This document shows, in pieces, positions 11,625-23,923 of a stretch of DNA of 64,000 nt (positions are counted from its first letter, which is position 1; the number at the start of each line of letters is the position of its first letter). The position numbers and the translations under genes were made by a program. The stretch spans positions 88,820,665 through 88,884,664 of the forward strand of contig CM050453.2 in NCBI GenBank assembly GCA_027563935.2, read 5' to 3'. Source of the stretch: Costus lasius (lineage: Eukaryota > Streptophyta > Magnoliopsida > Zingiberales > Costaceae). The notes under the pieces are model-generated. The model saw only the letters and a program-made list of their open reading frames with translations. It did not search any database and was not told where the DNA came from.

Positions 11625-12774
11625 ATAGCCATAGATGTGGAAATGAGAGTAGTAGTAGAAATAAGCATTTTTATAGGTCAAGAGTATCCATTATCCAATA
11701 TCACTCCATCCTACAAGGGTGGGGTTGGTTTATAAGTGATGGTAAACCAAAACTAAGGGCAAGTCGGTAAGACTTAGTTTAACTAAGGAGATGGTAATTA
11801 TTACATAGCAAGAAGAGTTGAATGGAGTTGTGGTTTTCCATTGTAATGACATAAAGAATATAAAAGAACAATGAAGAAAAGAAAAAAGCCCTACTATCCA
11901 AATTGTTTGTCAATAGTGCACAATTTTATGGTTTTGTAACTAATTGTATCATATTAGTTTGGTCCAAGGTAATAAGTTGGAGCAAGAAAAGTGGTTCACC
12001 ACATTTTTGGTGGGCCTCCCCAATCATAAACCCCTAAGTGATAACACAAGTACTGGTTAGGCACAATAATTTGGAAATCATGGCCTTACCTAGAAGAGCA
12101 AGGTAGTTGAGATGTGCGAGCCCTAAATAACAAGGCAAATGTCAGAGGGAAATCATGGCATTGATCATATTTCAATGCTTGTTTGCATGGGAAGCCCTTT
12201 CACTAAAAAGATGAAGGAAGCAGTTATTGTTGTATCAGGCAATCCCTTCTGGGCACAGCGATCAAGTCAATACTTATCTTTCATAATTTAGTTTGTACTG
12301 GTACCAAAGTTTAATCTGACTCCAAATAAACATGTACAAACTATTAAGAACAAAGAACTAGAATCGGACATTTCATTTTATTGTGCCCTTTGATGCCATT
12401 GTTTCCTTCCTGTGTTAAACAAAATTCCTCCTCTGAGCTGAACATTTCAGTGCATGCATCATCAAATGCTTCAAAAAATTATCAAAAAGGCAGAAAATAA
12501 GGCATTGAATGAGAACAAAAAAAACAAAGATTTAGGAATTGACAACTTGGTCTTAGTCTTGGACCATAACAAATAGTACAGATTGTTAAGTGATGTGTTT
12601 CATTCTGACATGTTGTGAAATTTGGAACTAATATGCCTTTAATGGATATAATTTTATTATTATTATTGGGCATGTTGGGAATTTTTTTTTTCCTTTTACT
12701 TGATTTTAGAAATGATTTTATCAATTTCTATAACTTAACCTCACACATGATATGATTTCATAGGTTTTATTATA

Positions 12775-13041
12775 ATGGCTCCAACAAGTAACAAAGACAA
12801 GAGATACCTTGTAATGCGCTACCACCATCTTAGGCATTGTATTGCAACTATAGCTGGATTTTGTGTAACACATATGCACCAAACTGTACTTTTAAGATTA
12901 CAATCATCTTATGTTGATAAGCCGTTATTAGAGAGTACTAAAGAAATGGAATTCAAGCGAAGGGATGCTTTAAGGAAACTAACTAGCTCTAATGAAATTT
13001 GTCATAACATTTTGAGAATGAGTACAAATGTTATTAGATAG
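12775..13041 (+). pseudogene. Transposon gene fragment (DUF8040-like)
   Basis: An 88-residue open frame starting MAPTSNKDKRYLVMRY and ending NEICHNILRMSTNVIR, then a stop; the next codons (LMLMSHWGSKDKTR) look like continued coding sequence. The end resembles the start of DUF8040, the N-terminal domain of plant Harbinger transposase-derived proteins (a conserved RM..xxF..L block). No DDE nuclease follows. It fits the flanking TTA-bounded element but the similarity is short. Confidence 0.35.
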
Positions 13042-14058
13042 TTGATGCTTATGTCACACTGGGGGAGCAAAGACAAAACTAGACTTTTTTTTACAAAAGA
13101 CTACGATTGGCCGTGCTAAATAGGTTATTGAGTGGCTAGAGTAATATGTGACATTTATCATCATTATGATGATTTGGATGGTGTTTTGTGACTTTATATT
13201 GTAATAACTTTTATGGATTGTGTGATGTTACTTGTGAGACTTTATGGCTACTATGTTTATGTAGATATTTGCCACTTTGCTTTGAAATATTTTTGTGTGC
13301 TACTATGTTATATTTTGTGTATTTATAATTTTGGGCTTGTATTTGATGATTGTCGGCAAGCATTTGCTATTGGATTCCCTGTTTTAGAATAGTATGGTTT
13401 GAGTTGAGGGCTTACACTAGATATATGATAGTGATGCATATAATTGTTCATAGGTCATTGTTGTTAGACTTTACTAGTTGATATTGAATTCCCTATTTTA
13501 AAATGGTCTGGTTGGAGTTGATTCTTTGCATTGTATGTATTTGGCTTTACTAGCAAATATGCAGTAGCATTCGAACCGCTTCATTGTTTATGCTCCCGGT
13601 ATTTTTATAGTTGTTGGTATTTCTCCACTGTTTGTTGGCATCACTTTGGTATTTGTTAATAAATCCTATTTTTGCTTACTTAGCTTCAGTTCCTGGGGAT
13701 TTGATTCAAAATGGATTTTCGTATTTGGTAGATGATTGTCTGATAAATTCTGGAGCTATTAAAGTATTTCAAATTATGAATCTCGAGTACGTTTATTTTA
13801 AAAATTTAGATCATATTTGTAGTATTTTTTATATTTTATATCTTTTTATTCAATAATGTTTATATTTATTGTAATTTAATAATTAATTATAAGTATTTAA
13901 TTATTTTTTACTAAAAATCTAAAATTAAAGTATATATATCAATCCATGTTATTTTCCATCCTTTCAAGTAAACACAAGGAAGGAAAATTTTTTCATTTTC
14001 CCTTCAATCTAACTTTCCCCTCGTTCTAATTTTCTCATCCTTCCTAGTAAACACAGCC
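13042..14058. other. AT-rich right part of the putative Harbinger element
   Basis: No domain seen; ends with a pyrimidine-rich stretch (CTTTCCCCTCGTTCTAATTT, about 14011-14030) leading into the right terminus. Confidence 0.4.
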
Positions 14059-14232
14059 TTAAGGATTTCAAATATTTATTTTTATAAAAGCGATTCTAGC
14101 CGTCCATTTTGTTTGCCAGAAATAAGCACGAATCTGATATATCTTTTGCTATGCTTCCCCTGCAATCAACCTATCGCCATCGCCGTCGCCGCCGCTTCCA
14201 CTTTCCCGAGCTCAGTGATCCAAGGTAGAGAA

Positions 14233-16471
14233 ATGGCCTTCAGATCGAGGGAAATATATAACAAGATTGCACGCAAGGTAGGGAGCTCGTTGTCGCCGGA
14301 GGTGATGGATTCGATGAAGAAGCTGCTCCCTGACAAAAAGATTGTCATGGGACGGGCCAAGCGCGGGATCTTCGCTGGTCGTCACATCCAGTTCGGCAAC
14401 AAGGTCAGTGAGGACGGTGGAAACAAGTAAGTAAATCCTACTCAAACCACCTCCTATATGATTTCAATTGTTACTTTTTATCTATTTTGTCACATTTCTG
14501 TTATGATTTTGACATTTTTCTCTGAATTGGTTTAGGAGATCAAATTATTGACTAAAAAAGAAGTAACATGAAATTTTTTATTTATAGAGTAATCTAGGGC
14601 AATACATTTGTTATCTTCGATATCATCCCACTAAATGTTTCTTCATATACATGTGCTACCGTGACATGTCCCTGGTTTAGGCAAAGACCTCAAGTTTTAA
14701 GTTTGTTGTTGCCACTATTGTTGATTTGTTGTATTATTGACCTTCCCATAAATGATTATCAAGAGGTGATGTTTTTCACCCCTTGATGCTTCTCGTGCAA
14801 TGAGGATTTGAGTTTTTTTTTTTCATTTAAAAATTGTGCGACATATGCTACTGCAATGCTAAGAGAATATTTAATCTCTGTCCATGTAGGGATAACATTT
14901 GCTCGGTGCTGGCTTATTGCCTGAATGATTTGAACCAACCAACGACACCAAACTTAGAAAGTATGAAATGTATTAAACTAAATGCAAACGATTACAACGG
15001 ACATGATATTGGCAACTAGTTCATAATTGAGAAGTGAGAAATTGTCAGATTTGAAGTAGGATAACGCTAAGATCTAATTGAATTCAACGTTTTCATCTCC
15101 TAGGTGCTATGCCAATAGGCACTAAGTGTTATCACAAATTTTAATAATTTTTCCTACTTGAGACCTTAAGAATCACCCATTGGTCTAGTCCAGATATGAG
15201 TTGCTGTTCCATTGGGGAAATATGTAGAAAAAGCATCTTACACTATTTACACAAATGCTTAGGGACTTATGTAATACTAGTACACTATTTTGCACCATTC
15301 GTGTGCACGGAGAAGACACATGCATGACATATACGACCATGTACAGTACATACACTGAACGCTTAATCCCTAACATTGGTCATTTAATTGTCCCCATTAT
15401 TAATTATTTAAATTTGGTTGACCAGTATCTTGTGTTCATGAATCAAAATTGATGGCTTGATCAAAGTATTAAACCATGAAAAATATAAATCTGGCTATAT
15501 TCTAATAGCTCAACCTTTGGGAAATGTGGTCATCCAATTAATCTTATCATCGTATCAAAGCTAGACATTTTGAACTCCTATTTGCTTTTTTTAACCTATT
15601 TCCTAAGTATTATTCTTTCTCCCGTTGTTAATACAGATACACCTTTATAAAGGATCAATTAGCCCACATATCTATTTGACTCTATGCTTCTAGATTCATT
15701 TGTCAAGCTTAAGCTGATTTGTAGAGGGTGGTAGATCATAAATATGATTGACCTTTTTTCTAATATCTTATGTTTTTGAGATAGAGTACGTTTGGTGCAG
15801 CTGTGCATTTTTCACTTTTAGGTGGATTTTTGAAAGCTGGGTAAATCTAGCTTACCTAAAGAGTGAAAATAAAGCGAGTCAATGTTGGGTAAACAATGGT
15901 CAAAACGGAAAGTTGACAGAAAGCTCCGACAAACACACATAATTGATCACTTAGTTATATTTTTTTGAAAAGTGCAGTGAATAAGTTATGTAAAAGTAAA
16001 ATAGTGTACAATGTATTTATATATATCATGGCTACTCAAAGCTTAACTTAATCACGCATACCCAACCTCTAGAGTTTGCAAATAAATTCTATCTCATACA
16101 ACTCCAAAAAGAAAGGATGATGTTTATTTCTTTGACAAATGCCCTCATGGTATTGATCGTGGGCCATTCATTTGCTCAATTATGTGGACAACAAAGGTTA
16201 CCAAAGGAATGAGCTACTCTCACATTGTTTTGTTTTTAGTTGCCCAAGTATAACATATGGTAGCAGCAAAGATCAACTTCTTTAGTGCCTTTGATGCTCA
16301 AACCTTGGAGGGCTTGTGGTTTTCAAGAGCACATGCTATATGGCTTTGCTCTTCTCCCTAACTACCACTATATTAAATTGACTCCTAGATCGATCTACTG
16401 AGCTAGCAAAAGAATAGTCATTTGAGGTGAATATATATATATGGCATGTGTTCCTATATAAGGTTAAGAAC

Positions 16472-16525
<54 letters not shown>

Positions 16526-19404
16526 GTTCTTAACCTTATATAGGAACACATGCCAAGAGTCTAAATTTTAGCTCGACACCCATTTAATTTTGGTCAATCA
16601 ATATTTTTTTGTTCATGATTTAAAGCTGATGCCATGATTGTGAGAGAAGTGTTAGTGTTATAACCCTTAACTCTTTTTATAAATGGTTATCCAAACAAAT
16701 CATTACAATCCCACTCTCATACAACATTGACATGCTTTTTGGCTTAATTGTTTTTTGTAACTACTTAAGTAAAATATAAATGCATTCTATGTTGCTTTCT
16801 TTAAGAACTGTGCATTCTAGTTTACATTCATTGATGTGTTTATCTGTCACACTGACGCTGTAACTTTCTGCCTATTTGATGTTCTTAGTTTCCTCAAATT
16901 TTGGTCATCAAGTTTTTGCTCTCTTAAGTGGTCTATATAATTATCTTCTTCATAATTTGACCTTGCTTTGTTTTTAGGATAATAGGTTTAGGCTATAATG
17001 TATGACTAAAATGCATGGAATATAATTGTGTTTTTTCCCTGGAATATACTGTTTGCTAGTGGCCTATAGTGTAGATATTCAAAACCTGTATAATAATGAG
17101 TCAAGAATGTAGATCCTTGACATTGTGTTTAATTTTTTTGTTAATTTAATTTCTTTTGGTCATGAGATTTTTTTTTTCTTTCAATTTAATCTTTATTCCT
17201 AATGGACTGAAAGTTCGCATAATGCCATGCTCTATCTGATGTTTCACTTTGACTTTTTCCAATCTTGAATAACCATCATTTGGAACATTAACCCTCTGAT
17301 TTTCATTAATGTATATAACATATTTTTGACCTTTGATAGACAATTGAAGAAGGTTTGGATCATTGCAGCTACTGAATATAATTGCCTCAACGTTTACCTT
17401 CTTGGTGATGTCCTTTATAGTTTATAATGCCATTGTTTTGGTTTTATCATCATACAATCATGTTATAGGAAAATTGCCTTTTTGATTGGCAAATCCCTGA
17501 TTGGTTGCTTTTGATGCATTGGATCATTTTTATATTAATGTTCTTAGCTTTTGGTGAGAAAATCTTTAATGCAAGATCCATGTTTTTTCTGTTATACCTG
17601 AATTCCACTCTGCAAATATAGTCCAAGTTGGTTAAGATTGAGAGTCGAAGTATTTTCCTCAGCAGGACTAACCCTGACCCCTAGTAGTCGCTTGGAAATC
17701 TAGCTAAACCAAGATATTATTATCAAATAAAAACAATTTGATTACAAAGTTTATCATCTTTGTGGGATTTGTTATACTATTCTCTAATGATTTGCTTAAT
17801 TTAATCTTAATACATCTACTTCAGGAATGGTGGTAAAGAAGACGATGATGAAAGTAGTACATAGAGTTTGCCACACATATTTTTGATAATTATATAAAAT
17901 TTATTTTTTTATTTTTGAAATAATTAAGTTTAAAAACTATTAATTTATATATTGACTAATTATATATTAATATATGTATTACATTATTATACTAATTAAT
18001 ATATTTTAAATCAATAAATAAATATTAACTAATTAAATTGTAATACATATAATATTATATTAATAATTTTATTAAAAATATTCTTGTATATTTAAATTAA
18101 ATTTATATATATTATAAATGTTTATCTATTAATTATATGTATTTAAAATTTAATTTAAATATTAGTTCATTATATATTTAAAATTATACACAAATAATTT
18201 AAACTTTAAATATATAGTTAATTGTTATTATATAATATAAAAATATATAATATTTTTAATGACTTTATTAATTTTATATACTTAATATTTAAAATTTAAA
18301 CATATATAATTAATTGTTATATGTATATGACAAAAATATAATATATAATATTATAATAAAATTATTAATTATATATTATATATATATAATTTAGAATTTA
18401 AATATATATAATTAATTGTTATATATATAATTATATAAATATATCAATATATAATATACCGCACAGACAATCTAAATGCGGGAACAGTGCTCGCTTTTTG
18501 CCGCCCTTCCTATACAGCTGGAAGTGCATTCCGGGAGAAAATTTTTGCAGTTGGGTGGGGGTGCTGCACAAAAGTGCAGCATTGTGAGAGGATTTCACGA
18601 TAGTATTCGTGAAATTTCACGATATTAAAATTTCACAATAATTTTTTATGAGATTTCATGAAATTTATCGTGAAATTTTACGAAAGTTTCTGCAAAAATT
18701 TTCTCGCATTCCGGGGCTTTACATCTTACCTCGTTCAGCTGGAATGCAGAGTACCGTGAGATTAAGAGACCCTCTCCTTGGTGTTAGAGAATGATTATCT
18801 AATTATATTTCTCGAGTGCACTTTCCGGCTTGAATTGTATGTCTAGTGACTGAATATTGACAATGAAACTTAGTTACTTTGATATACTATTGATCCTGTG
18901 TTAATCATTTTTATTTAATATCACTTTATTTACAATAAACTGAGTCGTTGGGTCTTGGATATGATGAAAATATTGCTTTGGTACAGGTCTAGAAGGACAT
19001 GGAAGCCGAATGTGCAGGAGAAACGCCTTTTCAGTTATATCCATGATCGACACATCAGAGTCAAAGTCACCACTCATGCACTCCGGTGCATTGACAAAGC
19101 CGGTGGAATAGATGAGTATCTTCTGAAGACACCTTACCACAAAATGGATACAGAGTTGGGCTTGCTTTGGAAAGCCAGGATTGAGAAAATGTATGCCGAA
19201 CTTGGGCAAATGGAAGTGGGCTTCTTCTCTCCTGAAGAGGAAAACAAAATTGAAAAAGGGTTTGAAGAGGTCAAAGCTTCCAAGAGAGAAGCTCGAAGAG
19301 AGGCTAGAAGGGCTATGGCAAAACAGAGACAAACGGAAGTCGGAATTGGAGAGCAGACGCCAAATACACATGAAATTGGTGAAGGAAGTGCGCTAGACAG
19401 CTAG
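14233..19404 (+). CDS. Mitochondrial large-subunit ribosomal protein bL28m
   Basis: Exons 14233-14426 and 18987-19404 join at AACAA^GTAAGT ... GTACAG^GTCT and give 203 residues; the junction reads GGNK-SRRTWKPNVQ, exactly the bL28 core. Exon 1 encodes MAFRSREIYNKIARKVG and VMGRAKRGIFAGRHIQFGN; exon 2 encodes RTWKPNVQEKRLFSYIHDRH, VKVTTHALRCIDKAGGID and a long charged C-terminal helix typical of the plant mitochondrial form. The protein belongs to the 50S subunit of the mitoribosome. An in-frame ATG at 14113 would add 40 residues, but relatives begin at MAFRSREI, so 14233 is preferred. The 4560-bp intron is long and full of repeats. The gene converges with PNSL3. No damage to the frame. Confidence 0.95.
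16443..16554. repeat. Perfect 112-bp palindrome in the bL28m intron
   Basis: Two 34-bp arms (16443-16476 and 16521-16554, beginning GGCATGTGTTCCTATATAAG) are exact reverse complements, and the 44-bp middle is pure TA, itself palindromic. The whole is therefore a perfect palindrome able to form a hairpin or cruciform. It resembles a minimal foldback/MITE. The left flank is also TA-rich, so any TA duplication cannot be shown. Confidence 0.95.
17825..17864 (+). other. Possible alternative last exon of bL28m
   Basis: Follows a good acceptor (CATCTACTTCAG). Spliced to exon 1 in the same phase as the normal exon 2, it would read K-NGGKEDDDESST then TAG. That would give a short product lacking most of bL28. 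Only splice phase and the acidic reading support it. Confidence 0.25.
17880..18465. other. Extremely AT-rich block in the bL28m intron
   Basis: Nearly 600 bp of A/T with recurring TATATAATTAATTGTTAT-like segments (for example near 18215, 18305 and 18405), suggesting an old tandem or dispersed AT repeat. Confidence 0.6.
18535..18705. repeat. Inverted-repeat cassette in the bL28m intron
   Basis: GAGAAAATTTTTGCAG (18535-18550) recurs as its exact reverse complement at 18690-18705. Inside are a second hairpin (TGCTGCAC...GTGCAGCA, about 18571-18592) and several copies of TTTCACGA in both orientations. It looks like a foldback element or MITE. ATTCCGGG sits beside both arms. Confidence 0.55.
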
Positions 19405-20261
19405 AGAAGCATGATATTTCCAATGATCAGACTTACTAAGATAGTTTTGATGTCTCTCTGTCTTCTCGTTTATTTTTGGGTTGTTGAACAAATAAGAATG
19501 CAAGTCTTCTTACTTGTAAAGCATTGAGTTTCAAGGGGGGAAATGCCAATGAATACTTTATTTAGGTCCTGACGTTGCCCAGAATGCATGATTATGATAT
19601 TGTAAGAGAAGCCCCCTAGTTCACAATGTTTGATTTGCTGTTGTTGTGCGCTGGTTGCATGTATATGAACTGCTGAGCAGAAACCGCATCACCATTGCGT
19701 GAGTTTTTCTTATAAATTATTATTATTTCTCGTGGGTTCATAAGAAGATGCAGTATTATTATTTCCATTAGATTCTATCTGCAACAGAGATTGATAGCGA
19801 GAAACAAGTTTCGTCTCTAGAAACGAGTGATTTTAAGTTGCAGTCTTAGAATTCTTTTCGTAATGGATTTCAAGTTGCGGTCCTAGTTAATGTAGTATTA
19901 TTGTCTTTTAATAACAAATTTAAAGTTACTAACAGGGCAAATTTCACACTGAGCTGTTAGGATTTTGAATCTTCACAAAATATATGGATCATAAATCTTA
20001 TATTGTATGAAGCCTCCATTTCTGATTGTGCCAAGTGTACCTATCCACTTGGATCATTTCTTTCTTCTCTTTGTTGCCTGGCGTTTCATTTGCAAGCAAA
20101 ATCCGGTACCATACATGCTGCTGTTGAATTTATTGAACAACAACATCGTTAATTCCGCAGGGGCCATGTTGTGTTGTTACCAATCGACAACTAAACTGCT
20201 TTCATTTGCAGATCCACTTAATGTGATCAAATTAAATATGGGAGTAAACTTTCTGTAAATA
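19405..20261. other. Convergent 3' interval between bL28m and PNSL3
   Basis: Contains the 3' UTRs of both genes by position. No further gene or repeat recognised. Confidence 0.5.
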
Positions 20262-21127
20262 TTACAACATCATAGCCATACGGTTCATCACATCCTGGAG
20301 AATTGCTTCTGTGTCAGCATAACACGACAGGGTCAAGGGTTCACTCCTCTGTTTTACTGCCTCTTCAAGCTGTCGATGAGGAACAAATAGTAAGCAACTT
20401 TTAATCTCCTACATCATAAAAAGAACATTACTTAATAGTTTGAGTTATAATTGCAGCTTGATACGTACCTTCTCCACGCTGTCGAACAAGCGATTGGCGA
20501 GGTCAGTGAGCGGCTGCTTCTGCTCCTCCGCCGCTGCGGAGATGACCTTGTCGAAGTCGTAATACATCACGGTGGAGCGCAGGCAGAGGTACTTGCTCAT
20601 GTAGTTCCAAGCATCCAATTGGTTAACGAGATCGCCCAGGGCCAGCAGATCGAACGCGTAGTGCTTGAGCCTGTAAGCGCACATATCGGCTCCCAGTTTC
20701 GCCATATAAATTCCATTCCTCAGGAACGACCGCGTGCCGGTCTCTTCGTTCCAAATCTCTGAAAGAGATTGAAGAATTAGAAATTTGTGCACTAGTCGAA
20801 CGCAGTGTTTCTCGTACATTGGCGCTTACTGTTAGTGACAGTTGGGACCGGCAACGGTCCAGTCAGCCACAGCCCGTTGTTCTCAGCCTCCTCGGCGTGG
20901 GAGGAAGCGATTCCCAGCTGCTGAAGCAGAGTGGCCACAGCGAGGCCTACGGAAGCTCTGCGGGAGACTCTTGGCAGAGGGAATGATTTTTTCGCCTGAT
21001 TGTCGCTGGTGGAGGAGGCTACGGCAACTCTCGGCGATCTTTTGCACGGAATCAGGGCTTTGTTTGGGTTCGGCGGAGTGGGGTGGATTTGGGAGGCGGC
21101 GCTGAGGCTGGAGAGTCGGGCAGCCAT
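20262..21127 (-). CDS. PNSL3: Chloroplast NDH lumenal subunit, PsbQ-like (PNSL3 type)
   Basis: Three exons, 21127-20830, 20758-20469 and 20369-20262, splice in frame (AACA^GTAAGC...TTTCAG^AG and GAGAAG^GTACGT...CGACAG^CTT) to 231 residues. The N-terminus is a bipartite plastid signal: a Ser/Pro/Lys-rich transit peptide, then twin arginine RR at 56-57, a hydrophobic stretch (VGLAVATLLQQLG) and a likely lumenal cleavage site after SSHA (about 78). The mature part starts NNGLWLTGPLPVP and carries TGTRSFLRNGIY, MYYDFDKVISAA and QPLTDLANRLFD, the PsbQ-like four-helix family; the end is LQDVMNRMA. Such proteins form subcomplex L of the NDH complex for cyclic electron flow. The GLWLTGPLPVP motif favours PNSL3 over PNSL2, less securely than the family call. 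Confidence 0.92.
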
Positions 21128-22530
21128 GGGTTTGAAACAGAGGCGGTGGCATGCACAAGGTTGAGCCTTGCGCCGCTGTGCTTTTTAGCTTGTTATCCAT
21201 GGAAGAGAGGTTGTTGGCAGCTGACCACACACAAGGCATCCATCCATGCGAGAAGTTGAATGGGTAGTTTGGTAATTTTCTGCCAATTGCCAATACTCTT
21301 TAAGTGAGATAGGGTAATAAGATCTTCTATCCTTGCCTACTAACTTTTCTATGAAGGTGTCATCCTATGCATTAATTTTATAGTATTTGTTGTGGCTAAC
21401 CCAAACCCAAAGTTTATTGGAGTCGTTCTATTAAGATTGTTTAAGTCGTTGATAGCGGGCCCATGAGTGAAATGTCTTTAATATAAAGACCGTTCTAATT
21501 TTTAAGTCTAATAAAAGTTTCTCAATTTGATATGATATAAGCCTTTCTTTAGTCCTTTTTAACCTAAATAAAATTTCTTATGGATAGCGACGCGGGGAGA
21601 GTGACTTGGGCAAATTTCTTTAAAATAATTTTTACATTAAAAGAAACAATCACCTCTTTGACAGAGCAGCAACACTGGTACTGAGGAGAGCAACACTAAT
21701 GGATAGTGACGCGGGGAGAGTAATGCTGACAGCACAGTAGGAGAGCTCTATGAAGAGAGACATAGGTGGAAGGAGAGGGAAGCTTGATGAGTTTTGGCAG
21801 CAAGATAGGAATGTTCCGGCGGCAGGAGAGGGCAGTAAAGAGTTTCAGTGGCTGGAGAAATTCCGATGGTAGGAGTGGGGGAGTAGGCAGTGCTGGCGGT
21901 GAGGGTGTTTGAGCGCTTGGGAAGAGAGACAATGGGAGTAGGGAGAGAACCGATGAGCATGAGAGGCGATGACTTTTCGGTGAGCGTCGATGGCGATGGC
22001 ATCCAACAAGCACTCGTAAGGGAGCAAAGTGGGAGTCAGGGCAGGAGAGTGGAAGGAGAAGGAAGGGAAGCGGGGTAGGAGGGTTTAGTGAGTCCGATGA
22101 CTTTTTACTAGGTTTGAAATTCATGTAAAGAATCTCAAGACCCCGCTTAGGTGAGTTTAGTGAGTCCGCTTAAAAAATGCACCCCTTCACCCCCGCCTTC
22201 ACTCGTTCACCCGATGCAAGCAACACGTGAGTGATGTCAACGATGCTACAGGGAAAAGGAACGAATATAAAAAAAATAAAATAGAAAAAAAGATGGAGAT
22301 AGCCGAGCAGTAATTGTAGGGATAACACAAGGGTCTTAAAACCCTAACTTGGACTCCTCTTTGCAATTTCTTAGAAAATAAATAAACAAAATCAATAATA
22401 TTCATAATACATAACTACTTGGTCATACAAACAATTTATTTTGCATTAACTTTACCTTATTGATATATTTAAAGTAGAATTGCGATGTGTAAATCTCTAC
22501 CTACTCCATTATTTTTTCATGTAGTCAAAA
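21128..22530. other. Upstream region of PNSL3 with repeat-like DNA
   Basis: A 23-bp sequence, ATGGATAGCGACGCGGGGAG followed by AGT, occurs at about 21580 and, with one change, at about 21699. The segment 21690-22120 is purine-rich on the plus strand and therefore open on the minus strand as a Ser/Pro/Leu-rich frame, which I do not regard as a gene. Probably an unidentified repeat. Confidence 0.4.
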
Positions 22531-22536
22531 GAATTT

Positions 22537-23020
22537 TCATGTAGTAAAAAAAAAAAAATCTAAGCCCATTAAGATAATTAATGAAATAAATTCAATTAAT
22601 ATAATGAATCTTATATGCATAATATGTAATTTAATGTTTAAACTAATATTTATGCAAATTGTGCAAAACATAAATATTATGCACTCGATGTATATATTTA
22701 AAAATAATGTACAAAATGGAGATAAAAACCAAATACACATATTAATCTTGATGTGTATAATGTACAGGATAATCATAATATCCATAATTGTCATAATGGA
22801 TATTATGAATATTATTATATTGACAAGAGAGACATATTATACATGAAAGTTTTGTATATTAAAATAATATACATAATAAAAATATTATACACAATAAATA
22901 TAATGTCATACATACTGCATATCATGAAAATAAAATATATTATAAAAAGATACATCATTACAATGATATATATGATGATCATATTGATCATGGAAAAAAA
23001 TTAATATGCAGAAGTTATAA
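22537..23020. other. AT-rich segment open on both strands
   Basis: Composed of ATAAT/ATTAT/CATAAT words, which leave open frames on both strands coding only Ile/Met/Tyr-rich sequence. Treated as low complexity, not coding. Confidence 0.5.
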
Positions 23021-23923
23021 AGTAATAATATTTATAACAATTGTCATGAAAGGAAATTATATATGCAAATAAAAAAAAATAGTTTGTATATATGTATAGT
23101 TATAAAAATTAACACTCCAATACAATACTAACATGGCAACATATACCAGACCATACCGTCCACTCTAATATCAGTACATTATAAAACTAACACTCCAGAA
23201 TAATACTAGTATGTCAATATATATCAAACCATACCGTCCAGCACATTAGGATTATTCAGAGACTAGACTTGGATTAAAATACACTTTATAATTTTGATTC
23301 ACACCAGCATACCGAGTATATCTCAAAGATACATATAGGCGTACTAACACAAGATCAATATTGAGCATACCAAAGCAGAATCTCTAGTGTGCTGAGTATA
23401 CTAACACAAGAGGTCGATATACTAATTCGACCTCTAACCAGTCCAAATAGAGAGCGGCACATTGGGTTAAACAAAACTATGGAGGATTTTCGGTCTATCT
23501 TTTATTTGAAATAACATTTGAAGTTCACTTCATCATGTAATTCAAAATTCTCAAAACAAATAAGCACTTAGAAACAACTATTGCTACAAGCTTCAAGTAA
23601 ATTGGTTATACTACAAAGTACTTCATCAATGATTCTCTAAAACAGTTACTGAAGCTTCTGCACCAATCATCTATCAACCAACATCAAGTTCAAATTGAAA
23701 TTTCAACCATGAAATCTTGCAGAAGGTTGACCTAAATGATTCAATCAATTCGATTGAGTTGACATTACCAGCAGAGCTATTGCCAAATAAAGTGGGGAAA
23801 GAAAAGAAGAGATCAAGAGATGATAAAGATGCTAGGACTTGAGAAACATGTGAATAGAAAAAGAGAACAAGTTAAATTGTAGGCTCTATCTTTTCATAGA
23901 AAATATTTATATGAGAAACATAC

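Larger units (their letters stand above)
9868..14058. mobile_element. Probable PIF/Harbinger transposon remnant
   Basis: Left end GGTCATATTTACAGGAA and right end (reverse complement GGCTGTGTTTACTAGGAAGG) are related, and both are flanked by TTA (9865-9867, 14059-14061). In between are a pyrimidine-rich leader with a possible splice donor (near 10180), a fragment resembling the Harbinger-associated DUF8040 domain (12775-13041) and no intact nuclease. A hAT MITE has landed inside (11245-11624). The ends match only in part, so the unit of 4191 bp is a reasoned assignment, not proven. Confidence 0.45.

Noticed and set aside
14113..14232. Upstream in-frame ATG of bL28m as the true start
   Set aside because: The family begins at MAFRSREI; the extra 40 residues have no conserved feature, though they cannot be excluded as an alternative.
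16443..16554. microRNA precursor
   Set aside because: The arms are perfectly paired and the loop is a pure TA palindrome, unlike a plant miRNA hairpin; a foldback element fits better.
21696..22124. 142-codon Ser/Pro/Leu-rich frame on the minus strand
   Set aside because: Explained by purine-rich composition; three overlapping frames are open there and no motif is recognisable.
22537..23004. Ile/Met/Tyr-rich frames resembling a membrane protein
   Set aside because: Low-complexity AT words give open frames on both strands.
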